A DNA stretch of 64,000 nt, taken from the NCBI GenBank assembly GCA_020848745.1, contig JADLHM010000055.1:1-64000 (forward strand), read 5' to 3'. This document shows positions 35,113 to 43,490 of this stretch, one piece after another. The notes beneath the pieces were generated by a model, which was not told the DNA's origin, made no database searches, and saw only the letters and a list, made by a program, of their open reading frames with translations. This DNA comes from Deltaproteobacteria bacterium. Lineage in GTDB: Bacteria > Desulfobacterota > Binatia > UTPRO1. The translations under genes and the position numbers were made by a program. The first letter of the stretch is position 1. Each line of letters begins with the position of its first letter.

Positions 35113-38100
35113 ATGGGTCCACCGCTCGAGAGGCTCCGCGCCGCCGGCGTAGCCGATCCGGACGCGCTCGTCGCGCGCCTCGGCGCGACCTGGCCCGCCG
35201 CCGACGTGCCGGACGCCGTGCTCGACGCGCTCGCCGATGCGGCCGACCCCACGCTCGCCGTCGCGAGCCTCGGCCGGCTGCGCGAAGGCGCGTCGGAGGC
35301 GCTCGCGAGCACCGCCGCCGATCCCGACGCGGCCGCCGCCCTGGTCACGCTCCTCGGCGCCAGCGGCTCGGTCGCGCGCTGGCTCCTCGCCGAGCCGGCG
35401 TCCTGGTCGGAGGTTCTCGCGACGAGCCAGACGCCGCCGCCGCTGGCGACGCTCGTGCCGCGTCCGGCGCCGCCCGAGGACCAGAGCGTCGAAGCGCTGG
35501 CGCAAGCGCTCCGGGCCTTCAAGCGGCGACGCGTGCTCTTGATCGCGGCGCGCGATCTCCTGCGCCGGAGCACGCTCGCCGAGACCACGGCGGAGCTTTC
35601 GCGGCTCGCCGAGGACGCCCTCGAAGTCGCGGTCGCGGGCGTCCGTGCGCGGCTCGTCGCCGCGCACGGCGACGTACTCGATGCCGGCGGCGGCCCGCTC
35701 GGGTTCTGCGTCCTCGGCATGGGGAAGCTCGGCGGCGGCGAGCTCAATTTCAGCTCCGACATCGATCTCGTGTACGTCTATGCCGACGGCGGACGCGACA
35801 GCGCCGGCGGTCCGCGCGGTCCGCTCTCGGTACGCGAGTTCATGAGCCGCCTCGCGGAGGGCGTGACCAAGGCGGTGCACCAGGCGACCGGGGACGGCTT
35901 CGTCTTTCGCGTCGACCTGCGCTTGCGGCCCGAGGGGACCAATGGACCGATCGTCAACTCGATCGTGAATGCGCTCCTCTACTACGAGTCGTGGGGCCAG
36001 ACATGGGAGCGCGCGGCGTATCTGAAGGCGCGGCCCGTCGCCGGCGACCACGCGCTCGGGGCCGCCTTGCTGCGCGAGCTCGAGCCCTTCGTCTTCCGCC
36101 GCTACCTCGACTTCGCCACGCTCGAAGATCTGAAGCAGATGAAGGCGAAGGTCGCGCACGCGCTGGCGAGCGGTCCCGACAAGGGCATCAACGTGAAGCT
36201 CGGACGGGGCGGCATCCGCGAGGTCGAGTTCGTGATCCAGAACCTGCAGCTCATCCACGCCGGCAAGGACGAGCGCATCCGCGAGCGCAATTCGCTGCTC
36301 GCGCTCGAGCGTCTGGTCGAGGCGCGCTACCTAGCGGCGGACGAGAGCGCGCGTCTCGCCGAGGCGTATCGGTTCCTCCGCGACGTCGAGCACAAGATCC
36401 AGCTCGTGGACGAGCGCCAGACGCAGGTGATTCCCGCGGGGCAGGGCGAGCTGCAGTTGGCGCGCCGGCTCGGCTATCGGGGCGACGGCGCCGACGGAGT
36501 GCTGGCGGCGTTTCGCGCCGATCGCGTCCGGCACATGGACGCGGTCGCGGCCTCGTTCGCGTCGCTCTTCTACGGCGCGGAGACGACCCGCGCGGAGAAC
36601 GCCGACGAACGCTACGCGGCGCTCCTCGCCGGTCTCGACGACGACCCCGCGAAGACCGACGCGGAGCTCGCGGCGGTCGGGTTCGCCGATCCGCGCTCTG
36701 CGCGCGAGCACCTCGTGCTGTTGCGCGACGGCGCGCCGACGTCGCGAGCGAACCCGCGTCGCAAGCAGCTCCTGTTGACGGTCGCGCCGGCGCTTCTCGG
36801 CGAGGTGACGCGTGCGCCCGATCCGGACCTGGCGCTCCGGCACCTGGCCGGGTTCATCGCGGCGATCGGCGCCCGCTCGAGCTTCCTTTCCCTTCTCGCG
36901 GAGAACCGTGCCACCCTGCGCGTGCTGGTGCGCCTCTTCGGGTCGAGCGAGTTCCTGTCGCAGATCCTGATCCGCCATCCCGAGATGCTCGACAACCTCG
37001 TGCGCGCGGACCTCGTCCGACTCGACATGCCGAAGCCGGCGCTCGTGGCCGAGGTCGCGGGGATCGTGCAATCCGCCGACGGCTACGAGGCGCGGCTCGA
37101 CGCGCTCCGCCGCTTCCGGCACGAGCAATTCCTCCGCATCGGCATCAACGACCTCGACAACCTGCTGCCCTTCCATGTCGCGAGCAGCCAGCTGAGCGAT
37201 CTAGCGGACGTCTGTCTCGACGCGGCATGGCGCGTGGCGGAGGAGGAGACGTGCCGACGCTACGGTATCGCAGCGTCCCCGGGCCGCTTTGCGGTAATCG
37301 GGCTCGGTAAGCTCGGCGCCCGCGAGCTCACGTACAACTCGGACCTCGATCTCATCTTCGTATACATCCCCGGGGCGAGCACGGCGGGTCCGGTGTCGGT
37401 GCACGAGTTCTTCACCAAGCTCGCGCAGACGCTGATGACGACGCTGCAGGTTCGGACCCGCGAGGGGCGGATGTACAGCATCGACACGCGGCTCCGGCCG
37501 TCGGGCAACCAGGGGCCGCTCGTGTCGTCGCTCGAATCGTTCGCGCGCTACCATGCCGAGCGCGCGCAGCTCTGGGAGCGCCAGGCGATGATCAAGGCGC
37601 GCGGCGTCGTCGGCGAACCGGCTCTCCTGCGCGAGGTGGAGGCGATCATCACGCGGTTCGTGTACGCGCAGCCCCTCGCCGACGACGAGGTGGCCGAGAT
37701 CCACCGGCTGCGCATGCGGCTCGAGCGTGAGCTCGGCGGCGACGAGCGCGCGGAGCTCAACATCAAGACGGGCCGCGGCGGACTCCTCGACATCGAGTTC
37801 ATGGTGCAGATGAAACAGCTCCGCCACGGTTCCGACGTGCCGGAGGTTCGCCGGCGGGCGACGCGCCACGCGCTCGCGGCGCTCGCGGCGGCCGGGGTCG
37901 TGCCCGACGACGAGGCGGCGAGCCTCGAGGAGAGCTACGCGTTCCTGCGATCGCTCACCAACCGGTTGCGCATCGAGCGCGACCAACCGGTCGAGTCGAT
38001 CGAGCGCGAGAGCGAGCGCCTGCCGGCGCTCGCGCGCCGGCTCGGCTACACGGGTAGCAACGACGCCGTCGCGGATCAGCTGCTCGCCGACTACGGCCGC

Positions 38101-38148
38101 CATCGCGAACGTGTACGGGCGCTCTATGTGCGCTGGTTCGGCGTCTGA
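35113..38148 (+). CDS. glnE: Bifunctional glutamine synthetase adenylyltransferase/adenylyl-removing enzyme
   Basis: A 1011-aa protein with two nucleotidyltransferase halves. The N-terminal deadenylylating half carries GMGKLGGGELNFSSDIDLVY (about residue 200) and the C-terminal adenylylating half GLGKLGARELTYNSDLDLIF (about 730). GlnE adds or removes AMP on glutamine synthetase in response to the PII protein GlnB and glutamine, tuning nitrogen assimilation. Both catalytic D-x-D pairs are intact and the length is full. No glnA or glnB is nearby. ATG 35113 has no strong ribosome site. Confidence 0.95.
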   Translation: MGPPLERLRAAGVADPDALVARLGATWPAADVPDAVLDALADAADPTLAVASLGRLREGASEALASTAADPDAAAALVTLLGASGSVARWLLAEPASWSEVLATSQTPPPLATLVPRPAPPEDQSVEALAQALRAFKRRRVLLIAARDLLRRSTLAETTAELSRLAEDALEVAVAGVRARLVAAHGDVLDAGGGPLGFCVLGMGKLGGGELNFSSDIDLVYVYADGGRDSAGGPRGPLSVREFMSRLAEGVTKAVHQATGDGFVFRVDLRLRPEGTNGPIVNSIVNALLYYESWGQTWERAAYLKARPVAGDHALGAALLRELEPFVFRRYLDFATLEDLKQMKAKVAHALASGPDKGINVKLGRGGIREVEFVIQNLQLIHAGKDERIRERNSLLALERLVEARYLAADESARLAEAYRFLRDVEHKIQLVDERQTQVIPAGQGELQLARRLGYRGDGADGVLAAFRADRVRHMDAVAASFASLFYGAETTRAENADERYAALLAGLDDDPAKTDAELAAVGFADPRSAREHLVLLRDGAPTSRANPRRKQLLLTVAPALLGEVTRAPDPDLALRHLAGFIAAIGARSSFLSLLAENRATLRVLVRLFGSSEFLSQILIRHPEMLDNLVRADLVRLDMPKPALVAEVAGIVQSADGYEARLDALRRFRHEQFLRIGINDLDNLLPFHVASSQLSDLADVCLDAAWRVAEEETCRRYGIAASPGRFAVIGLGKLGARELTYNSDLDLIFVYIPGASTAGPVSVHEFFTKLAQTLMTTLQVRTREGRMYSIDTRLRPSGNQGPLVSSLESFARYHAERAQLWERQAMIKARGVVGEPALLREVEAIITRFVYAQPLADDEVAEIHRLRMRLERELGGDERAELNIKTGRGGLLDIEFMVQMKQLRHGSDVPEVRRRATRHALAALAAAGVVPDDEAASLEESYAFLRSLTNRLRIERDQPVESIERESERLPALARRLGYTGSNDAVADQLLADYGRHRERVRALYVRWFGV

Positions 38149-38255
38149 TCCGACCCGCCATCCCTCCCGCGCGCCGCGACGGGGACGAGGTGCGTGCGGC
38201 GAACGAAATTGACAACCCGGGACCCCTCCGATAGCTCTCGCCGTTCGGAGGCGCG

Positions 38256-39167
38256 GTGCAAAAGAGCGAACTGATCTGGCTCGACGGAGAGTTCGTCCCC
38301 TGGGACGAAGCGAAGGTCCATGTCCTCACGCACACGCTGCACTACGGGCTCGGCGCGTTCGAAGGCATTCGCTGCTACCAGACGAAGGACGGCCGCTCGG
38401 CCGTGTTCCGTCTGCACGAGCACACCCGGCGCCTCTTCGCCTCGGCGCACATCCTCGAGATGCCGATCTCGTTCTCACCCGCCGCGATCGACGAGGCGTG
38501 TCTCGACACGATCCGCCGCAACAAGCTGCGTGAATGCTACATCCGGCCGCTCGTTTTTCTCGGTGATGGCGAGATGGGGCTCGCCGCGGTGAATCCCGTG
38601 CGCGTCGCCGTGATCGTGTGGCCGTGGGGTTCGTACCTCGGCGACGACGGCATCAAGAACGGCATCCGGGTGAAGACGTCGTCGTACCAGCGTTTCCACG
38701 TGAACACGTTGATGACGAAGGCGAAAGCGGTCGGTCACTACGTGAACTCGATCCTCGCGGCGCGCGAGGCGCGGCGCGGCGGGTACGACGAGGCGCTCAT
38801 GCTCGACACCGACGGGTTCGTGTCGGAGGCGAGCGGCGAGAATCTTTTCATCGTGCGTGACGACGTCGTGAAGACGCCGCCGCTCACGTCGGTGCTGCCC
38901 GGGATCACCCGGGCGACGATCATCACGCTGCTCCGCGAGCAGGGGTACACGCTCGTCGAGGACCGCTTCACGCGCGACGAGGCCTACATCGCCGACGAGG
39001 CCTTCTTCACCGGGACGGCGGCCGAGGTCACGCCGATCCGCGAGATCGACGACCGCGCGATCGGAACGGGCAAGCCTGGTCCGGTCACGCAAGCGATGCA
39101 GCAGGCGTATTTCGCGTTGATTCGGGGGGAGGCCCCGAAGCATCGCGAGTGGTTGTCGTTCGTCTGA
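38256..39167 (+). CDS. ilvE: Branched-chain amino acid aminotransferase
   Basis: A 303-aa PLP-dependent class IV aminotransferase that interconverts leucine, isoleucine and valine with their 2-oxo acids. Visible features are HTLHYGLGAFEGIRCYQT near the N-terminus, RPLVFLGDGEMG, the PLP lysine in LMTKAKAVGHYVNS (about residue 155), and SEASGENLFIVRDD. Length and motifs match IlvE rather than D-amino-acid transaminase. GTG start at 38256 with GGAG upstream. A hairpin follows the stop. Confidence 0.93.
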   Translation: MQKSELIWLDGEFVPWDEAKVHVLTHTLHYGLGAFEGIRCYQTKDGRSAVFRLHEHTRRLFASAHILEMPISFSPAAIDEACLDTIRRNKLRECYIRPLVFLGDGEMGLAAVNPVRVAVIVWPWGSYLGDDGIKNGIRVKTSSYQRFHVNTLMTKAKAVGHYVNSILAAREARRGGYDEALMLDTDGFVSEASGENLFIVRDDVVKTPPLTSVLPGITRATIITLLREQGYTLVEDRFTRDEAYIADEAFFTGTAAEVTPIREIDDRAIGTGKPGPVTQAMQQAYFALIRGEAPKHREWLSFV

Positions 39168-39177
39168 GCGGGCCTGT

Positions 39178-39197
39178 GTCTTGCGGCTCCGCAAGAC
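39178..39197 (+). terminator. Hairpin after ilvE
   Basis: GTCTTGCGG and CCGCAAGAC form a perfect inverted repeat separated by CT (effectively a four-base loop), starting 10 bp after the ilvE stop. No T-run follows, so termination may be weak. The rest of the gap to 39406 shows no gene. Confidence 0.5.
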
Positions 39198-39406
39198 GTT
39201 CGGAGTCCAACCCGAGGTGCCGCGTGCGAGGGTGCGCGACGCGAGGTCGCAAGGTCTGGCGCTCGTGCAAGTCAGGAGACCGCGGGTGCCGCGTGGATCA
39301 CGCCCGCATGGCATACGCTAAGCTCACGACTTCAAGGGCTTACGGGGGAGAATCGGGCCTGGAGGACGGCAGGCTGCTGGTCCTGCTCTTGCTCACCCGG
39401 AGGCGA

Positions 39407-40321
39407 GTGCTGCGCGCGTTCCTTTCGACCCTTGTCGCCGTCGCCGCGCTGCTGATCGGCGGCGGCCCACGCTCCGCCACGGCGGCGGAGCGGACCTTCG
39501 TCCTCGCGCCCGCCGACCTGGTCGCGGCGCCGGACGCCTTCGGGGCGAAGGCTCTGGCGCGCTCGGGGGTGCTCGGCAAGGTCGTTGGCCTCAAGCGGGG
39601 CGCGGTGCGATTCGGCCGCGGGCTCTGCCCCTCGCTGCTGATGGATCCGACCCGCAGGCTCACGCGTGTGCGCGTGCTCGGCGGTCCGGCCGCTGCACCG
39701 CTCGTCGTCGGGAAGAGCCTGGCGAAAGATCTCGGCGCTGCGCTGGCCGCGATGAACGCGGCGAGTTGGCTGCCGCCGGCCGCCGGCAGGACCCGGCAGG
39801 CGTCGTGGGTGTCCGAGCCGCCGGCCGTGGACGTCGTCGGGTTCACGACCGCGGGCTTCGCGACCGGCGATCAGACCGGCGCGCTCGGGAAGGCCGACGC
39901 CGAGAACGGCGTGCCGGGGTTCCGCTTCGCCGTCGACCTCGCATTCGACCCGAACACTGGGCCTGTCGACCTCGCGGTCGCCGTGACGAGCGAGTTGCCG
40001 TCGAAGCGGGTCGGCAAGCCCGGCAAGCGGACCGAGTGCATCATGGTGGTGTCGATGCTGCCGGTCGACCTGCAAGCGCTTCGCGACCTGGTCGACGCGA
40101 CGCCGCTCGACTCCGTGACGCGCAACCGCCTGACGTACATTCTGGATCGCGCGCAGGGTTTCCTCGATGGCGGCCGGCCCGAGGGTCCGTCGCGTGCCGC
40201 CCGCAACGTCCGCACGTTCGCGCTCGAGGTCGCGCAGCGGTCCGAGACCGAGATTCCGCCCGCGTTCGCGGAGGCGATGATCACGCGCGCCAACGCGGCC
40301 GCCGAGGCGCTGAGCTTCTGA
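39407..40321 (+). CDS. Exported protein of unknown function, paralogue of the next gene
   Basis: A 304-aa protein with a signal peptide (LRAFLSTLVAVAALLIGG, cut near ATAAERT). The mature part has no recognised fold but is clearly related to the following gene: both share F-x-L..D(L/V)..A at the start, a (V/L)LGGP or VLDGP block, W(L/V)PPA, and near the end (L/V)PVDLQALRDLV versus VPVDVGVLERLV followed by RN(R/G)L. GTG 39407 with an adjacent GGAGG is chosen because it places the signal peptide correctly; ATG 39308 is an alternative. Three exported genes in a row suggest an envelope role. Confidence 0.65.
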   Translation: MLRAFLSTLVAVAALLIGGGPRSATAAERTFVLAPADLVAAPDAFGAKALARSGVLGKVVGLKRGAVRFGRGLCPSLLMDPTRRLTRVRVLGGPAAAPLVVGKSLAKDLGAALAAMNAASWLPPAAGRTRQASWVSEPPAVDVVGFTTAGFATGDQTGALGKADAENGVPGFRFAVDLAFDPNTGPVDLAVAVTSELPSKRVGKPGKRTECIMVVSMLPVDLQALRDLVDATPLDSVTRNRLTYILDRAQGFLDGGRPEGPSRAARNVRTFALEVAQRSETEIPPAFAEAMITRANAAAEALSF

Positions 40322-40323
40322 TC

Positions 40324-41646
40324 ATGCGACGCCTCGCTCCCTTCACCGGTGCGCTCGTCCTGGCGCTCGTGGCGCTCGCGCCGCGTGTCGCGCGCGCCGA
40401 GGTCACGACCTTCCATCTATCCGTCGGCGACGTGCTCGCCAGCGTCGGCCGGACGAATGCCTTTCTCGCATCGCTCGGCAAGAACGCGCGTGGCCTGAAG
40501 CTCGTGCCGGGCGGAACCAAGTTCGCCGGCCTCACGTGCGCCGGCTTCGGCGACGTCTACAAGCTCGGCGCGGTCACCGTGCTCGACGGGCCGCAGGCCT
40601 TCGCCGACCTCGTCACGACCAAGAAGGGGAAGGACGCACGCAGCCTCGCGACCGCCTTCGGGGCGGCCGGGCTCACGGCCTGGGTGCCGCCCGCCAGCGA
40701 CGCGGAGACCGATCGCCAGCTCTGGAGCGCCGTGACGGTTCCGCACGGCCTCCGCTTCGTCGCCGACGCGCTCATCAGCGGCGGCGACGGTGGCCTGCTC
40801 GACGCGGCCGCTTCGGCCGGCATCTTCCGGTTCCGCGCCGACGTGTCGCCGACGGCGGAGGCGGGAGCGCCGCACCGCTTCCTGCTCGAGGTCGTCGGGC
40901 GCACCGCTTCGACCGACACCGGGCTCGTGGCCTTCGGCGAGCAGCGCTGCTTCACGCTGGTCGACCTCGTGCCGGTCGACGTCGGCGTGCTCGAGCGGCT
41001 CGTGAACGAGCGGCTCGACGACCCCTACGTGCGCAACGGCCTCGCGACCCGTGTGGCGACGTTGAAGACGGCGCTTGGACGCCGCGATCTCGTCACCGCC
41101 CTCGACGTCATGGCGTACATCATCGGCCACCTCGTGGCGCGGACTCCCGAGCACGCGCAGCCCGCCGACGCGCGTCGGATCGTGACCGGCGTCTTCGACG
41201 TGCGGCGTGGCCTCGAGTTCCGCGCGGCCGGCGCCCAGTGCGGAAACGGAGTGCGGGAGACGGGCGAGGGGTGCGACGGCGCCGACTTCGGCGGCTTCAC
41301 CTGCGAGACCGTCGGATACGCGAGCGGCACGCTCGGTTGCCAGCCGTCGTGTCTGTTCGACGTCGCGCAATGCGTCGCCAACCCGGTCTGCGGCAACGGC
41401 ATCCTCGAGCTCAACGAGGAATGCGACGCCGGGGCGCAGAACTCCGACACGGCACCCGACGCCTGCCGCACCACCTGCAAGCGTGCTCACTGCGGCGACA
41501 AGGTGGTCGACCTCTTCGAGGATTGCGAAGGGAACGATCTCGGAGGCGAGACCTGCAAGACGCTCGGCTACGACGGCGGTACGCTCAAGTGCGACGCCAG
41601 TTGGTGCGAGTTCGACGAGGACCGCTGCACGCTCGAGGACGAGTGA
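40324..41646 (+). CDS. Exported protein with cysteine-rich DUF4215-like C-terminal repeats
   Basis: A 440-aa protein with a signal peptide (LVLALVALAPRVARA). The N-terminal 290 residues are homologous to the preceding gene's product. The tail adds cysteine-rich units: CGNGVRETGEGCDGADFGG, CGNGILELNEECDAG, and CGDKVVDLFEDCEGNDLGG. Those spacing patterns resemble DUF4215 or myxobacterial cysteine-rich surface repeats, implying disulphides outside the cytoplasm. It starts 2 bp after the previous stop and ends in a GTGA overlap with the propeller gene, so all three form one operon. Confidence 0.7.
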   Translation: MRRLAPFTGALVLALVALAPRVARAEVTTFHLSVGDVLASVGRTNAFLASLGKNARGLKLVPGGTKFAGLTCAGFGDVYKLGAVTVLDGPQAFADLVTTKKGKDARSLATAFGAAGLTAWVPPASDAETDRQLWSAVTVPHGLRFVADALISGGDGGLLDAAASAGIFRFRADVSPTAEAGAPHRFLLEVVGRTASTDTGLVAFGEQRCFTLVDLVPVDVGVLERLVNERLDDPYVRNGLATRVATLKTALGRRDLVTALDVMAYIIGHLVARTPEHAQPADARRIVTGVFDVRRGLEFRAAGAQCGNGVRETGEGCDGADFGGFTCETVGYASGTLGCQPSCLFDVAQCVANPVCGNGILELNEECDAGAQNSDTAPDACRTTCKRAHCGDKVVDLFEDCEGNDLGGETCKTLGYDGGTLKCDASWCEFDEDRCTLEDE

Positions 41647-43475
41647 CGGTCTCCGGCGCCCTTGCGGGGCACCGACCGCCGGCGCGGTCGGTCGCGGCGC
41701 TCGCGTGCCTCGCGGTCTGGCTCGCCGCAGGCGTCGTGTTCGCGGCGCCGTTCGCCTACGTCGTGAACCACGGCGACGGGACGGTGTCGGTGCTCGATAC
41801 GGAAACCAATGTCGTCACCGCGACCGTCACGGTCGGCAGCCAGCCGCTCGGCGCGGCCGTGCATCCCGCGGCCACCCGCGCGTACGTCACGAATCAGATC
41901 GCTCCGAACGGGACGGTGTCGGTGCTCGACACCGCAACCAACGCCGTGGTGGCGACCGTGCCCGTCGGTGCCGGGCCTTCGGGCGTGGCGGTGAAGCTCC
42001 CCGGCGACCGCGTCTACGTCACCAACCGCGACGACAAGACCGTGTCGGTCATCGACACCGCGAACAACGCGACCATCGCGACGATCCCCGTCGACAACAA
42101 CCCCCTCGGCATCGCGATCGACCCCTCGGGCACGCCGGCCTACGTCGTGAACAAGGGCAGCAACAGCGTCTCGGTGATCGACACCGCCGCGAACGTGGTG
42201 ACCGGAACGATCGCGGTCGGCAACGACCCGAGCCAGGTGGCGATCGCGCCCGGTGGTCGCTGGGTGTACGTCGGCAACGCCGGCAACGCGAGCGTCTCGG
42301 TCATCGATTCTGCGGCGAAGGCGGTCGTGGCGACGGTGGCGGTCGGCAGCATTCCCGAAGGGCTCGCCCTCGATCCCACGGGCGCGCGGCTCTACGTCGC
42401 GAACAGCGGGCCCAACAGCGTATCGGTGGTCGACACGGCGACGCGGACCGTCGTGTCGACCGTCGAGGTCGGGTTCACGCCGTTCGCGATCGGCATGCGG
42501 CCGGACGGCGCGCGGGCGTTCGTGTTGAATCGGCAGAGCGCCGACGTTTCGGTGCTCGATACCGCGACCGACCCCGTCACCGTGAGGGCGACCGTCGAGG
42601 TCGGGTCGAGCCCTGCGGGCATGGGCGAGCTCGTCGTGCCGGCGCTGCGGGTGCCGAGCTTCGTCGCGGACGCGCGAAAGTGCCAGGCGACGCTCTTCCG
42701 CCAGGCGGTGAAGCTCGTGAAGCTGCATCACGGCCTCGAGGCCACCTGTCGTCTCGGGATCCGCAAGGCGGAGGCGGATGGCAGGAGCACGGCGGCGGCC
42801 GAGGCCGCGTGTCAGGCCGCGCTCGATCCCGGCGACCCCCTGTCGAAGATCGCCCGGGCGAGGATGAGGCTCGGCGCCGCCGTCCAACGGCGCTGCACGG
42901 CGGTCGCGCCGTCGCTGATGAACGGTCCCTGCGATCGCGGCGCGACGACCGTCTCGGCGACTCTCGATTGCCTGATGCCGCAGCACGAAGCCCGGGTGGC
43001 GGCGCTCGCCGACGACGAGCTCGCGCCGACGCATCCGGCGCCGTCCAAGCCGGCCCTCGCGTGCCAGAGCGCGATGGCAAAGCACGGCCGGCGCTTCGCC
43101 GACCGCTTGCACGAGGACTTCGCGGCGTGTCTCGAGAAGGTGCTGACCGCGGCGGCGACGGGCAAGGGCGAAGCGAAGGCCGCCGCGCGCTGCCGGGGTA
43201 CGCTCGATCTCGCGAACCCGGCATCGAAGGCCGCGCGCGCGCGCGCGGCCGCACTCGCGGGGATGGGGAAGAAGTGCGCCGCGGTGGTCCCGGCCGACCT
43301 CGGCCATCCGTGTGACGCCGATGCGGCGACGACGGCCGAGACCGCGGGCTGCGTCGTGGCGGAGCACGCCGCCGACGTGGCGAAACTCGTGGCGGCGGAG
43401 GCGAACGACGCCTGCGCGATGGCGACGCGGCTCGGGATCGGCGAGCGTTACCCGGCGATCTGCGGCGGACCGTAG
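41643..43475 (+). CDS. Exported YVTN beta-propeller protein with duplicated cysteine-containing C-terminal domain
   Basis: A 610-aa protein with a signal peptide (VAALACLAVWLAAGVVFA). Residues about 40-330 hold seven or so 40-aa repeats of the AYVVNxGxxTVSVxDT....ATVxVGxxPxG type, forming a YVTN-like propeller. The last 280 residues contain two copies of a helical domain with conserved cysteines (KCQATLFRQAVKLVK...; then ACQSAMAKHGRRFADRLHED...), each with ALDPGDP/LDLANPASK and an RxC...V.P..L..PCD segment. The function is unknown; surface or periplasmic scaffolding is plausible. GTG start overlaps the previous stop. Confidence 0.75.
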   Translation: MTVSGALAGHRPPARSVAALACLAVWLAAGVVFAAPFAYVVNHGDGTVSVLDTETNVVTATVTVGSQPLGAAVHPAATRAYVTNQIAPNGTVSVLDTATNAVVATVPVGAGPSGVAVKLPGDRVYVTNRDDKTVSVIDTANNATIATIPVDNNPLGIAIDPSGTPAYVVNKGSNSVSVIDTAANVVTGTIAVGNDPSQVAIAPGGRWVYVGNAGNASVSVIDSAAKAVVATVAVGSIPEGLALDPTGARLYVANSGPNSVSVVDTATRTVVSTVEVGFTPFAIGMRPDGARAFVLNRQSADVSVLDTATDPVTVRATVEVGSSPAGMGELVVPALRVPSFVADARKCQATLFRQAVKLVKLHHGLEATCRLGIRKAEADGRSTAAAEAACQAALDPGDPLSKIARARMRLGAAVQRRCTAVAPSLMNGPCDRGATTVSATLDCLMPQHEARVAALADDELAPTHPAPSKPALACQSAMAKHGRRFADRLHEDFAACLEKVLTAAATGKGEAKAAARCRGTLDLANPASKAARARAAALAGMGKKCAAVVPADLGHPCDADAATTAETAGCVVAEHAADVAKLVAAEANDACAMATRLGIGERYPAICGGP

Positions 43476-43490
43476 TCGCTGGCGGGCCGC

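Noticed and set aside
41760-42610. Regular repeats resembling a tandem array
   Set aside because: They are in-frame codons of the YVTN propeller blades, not CRISPR or satellite DNA.
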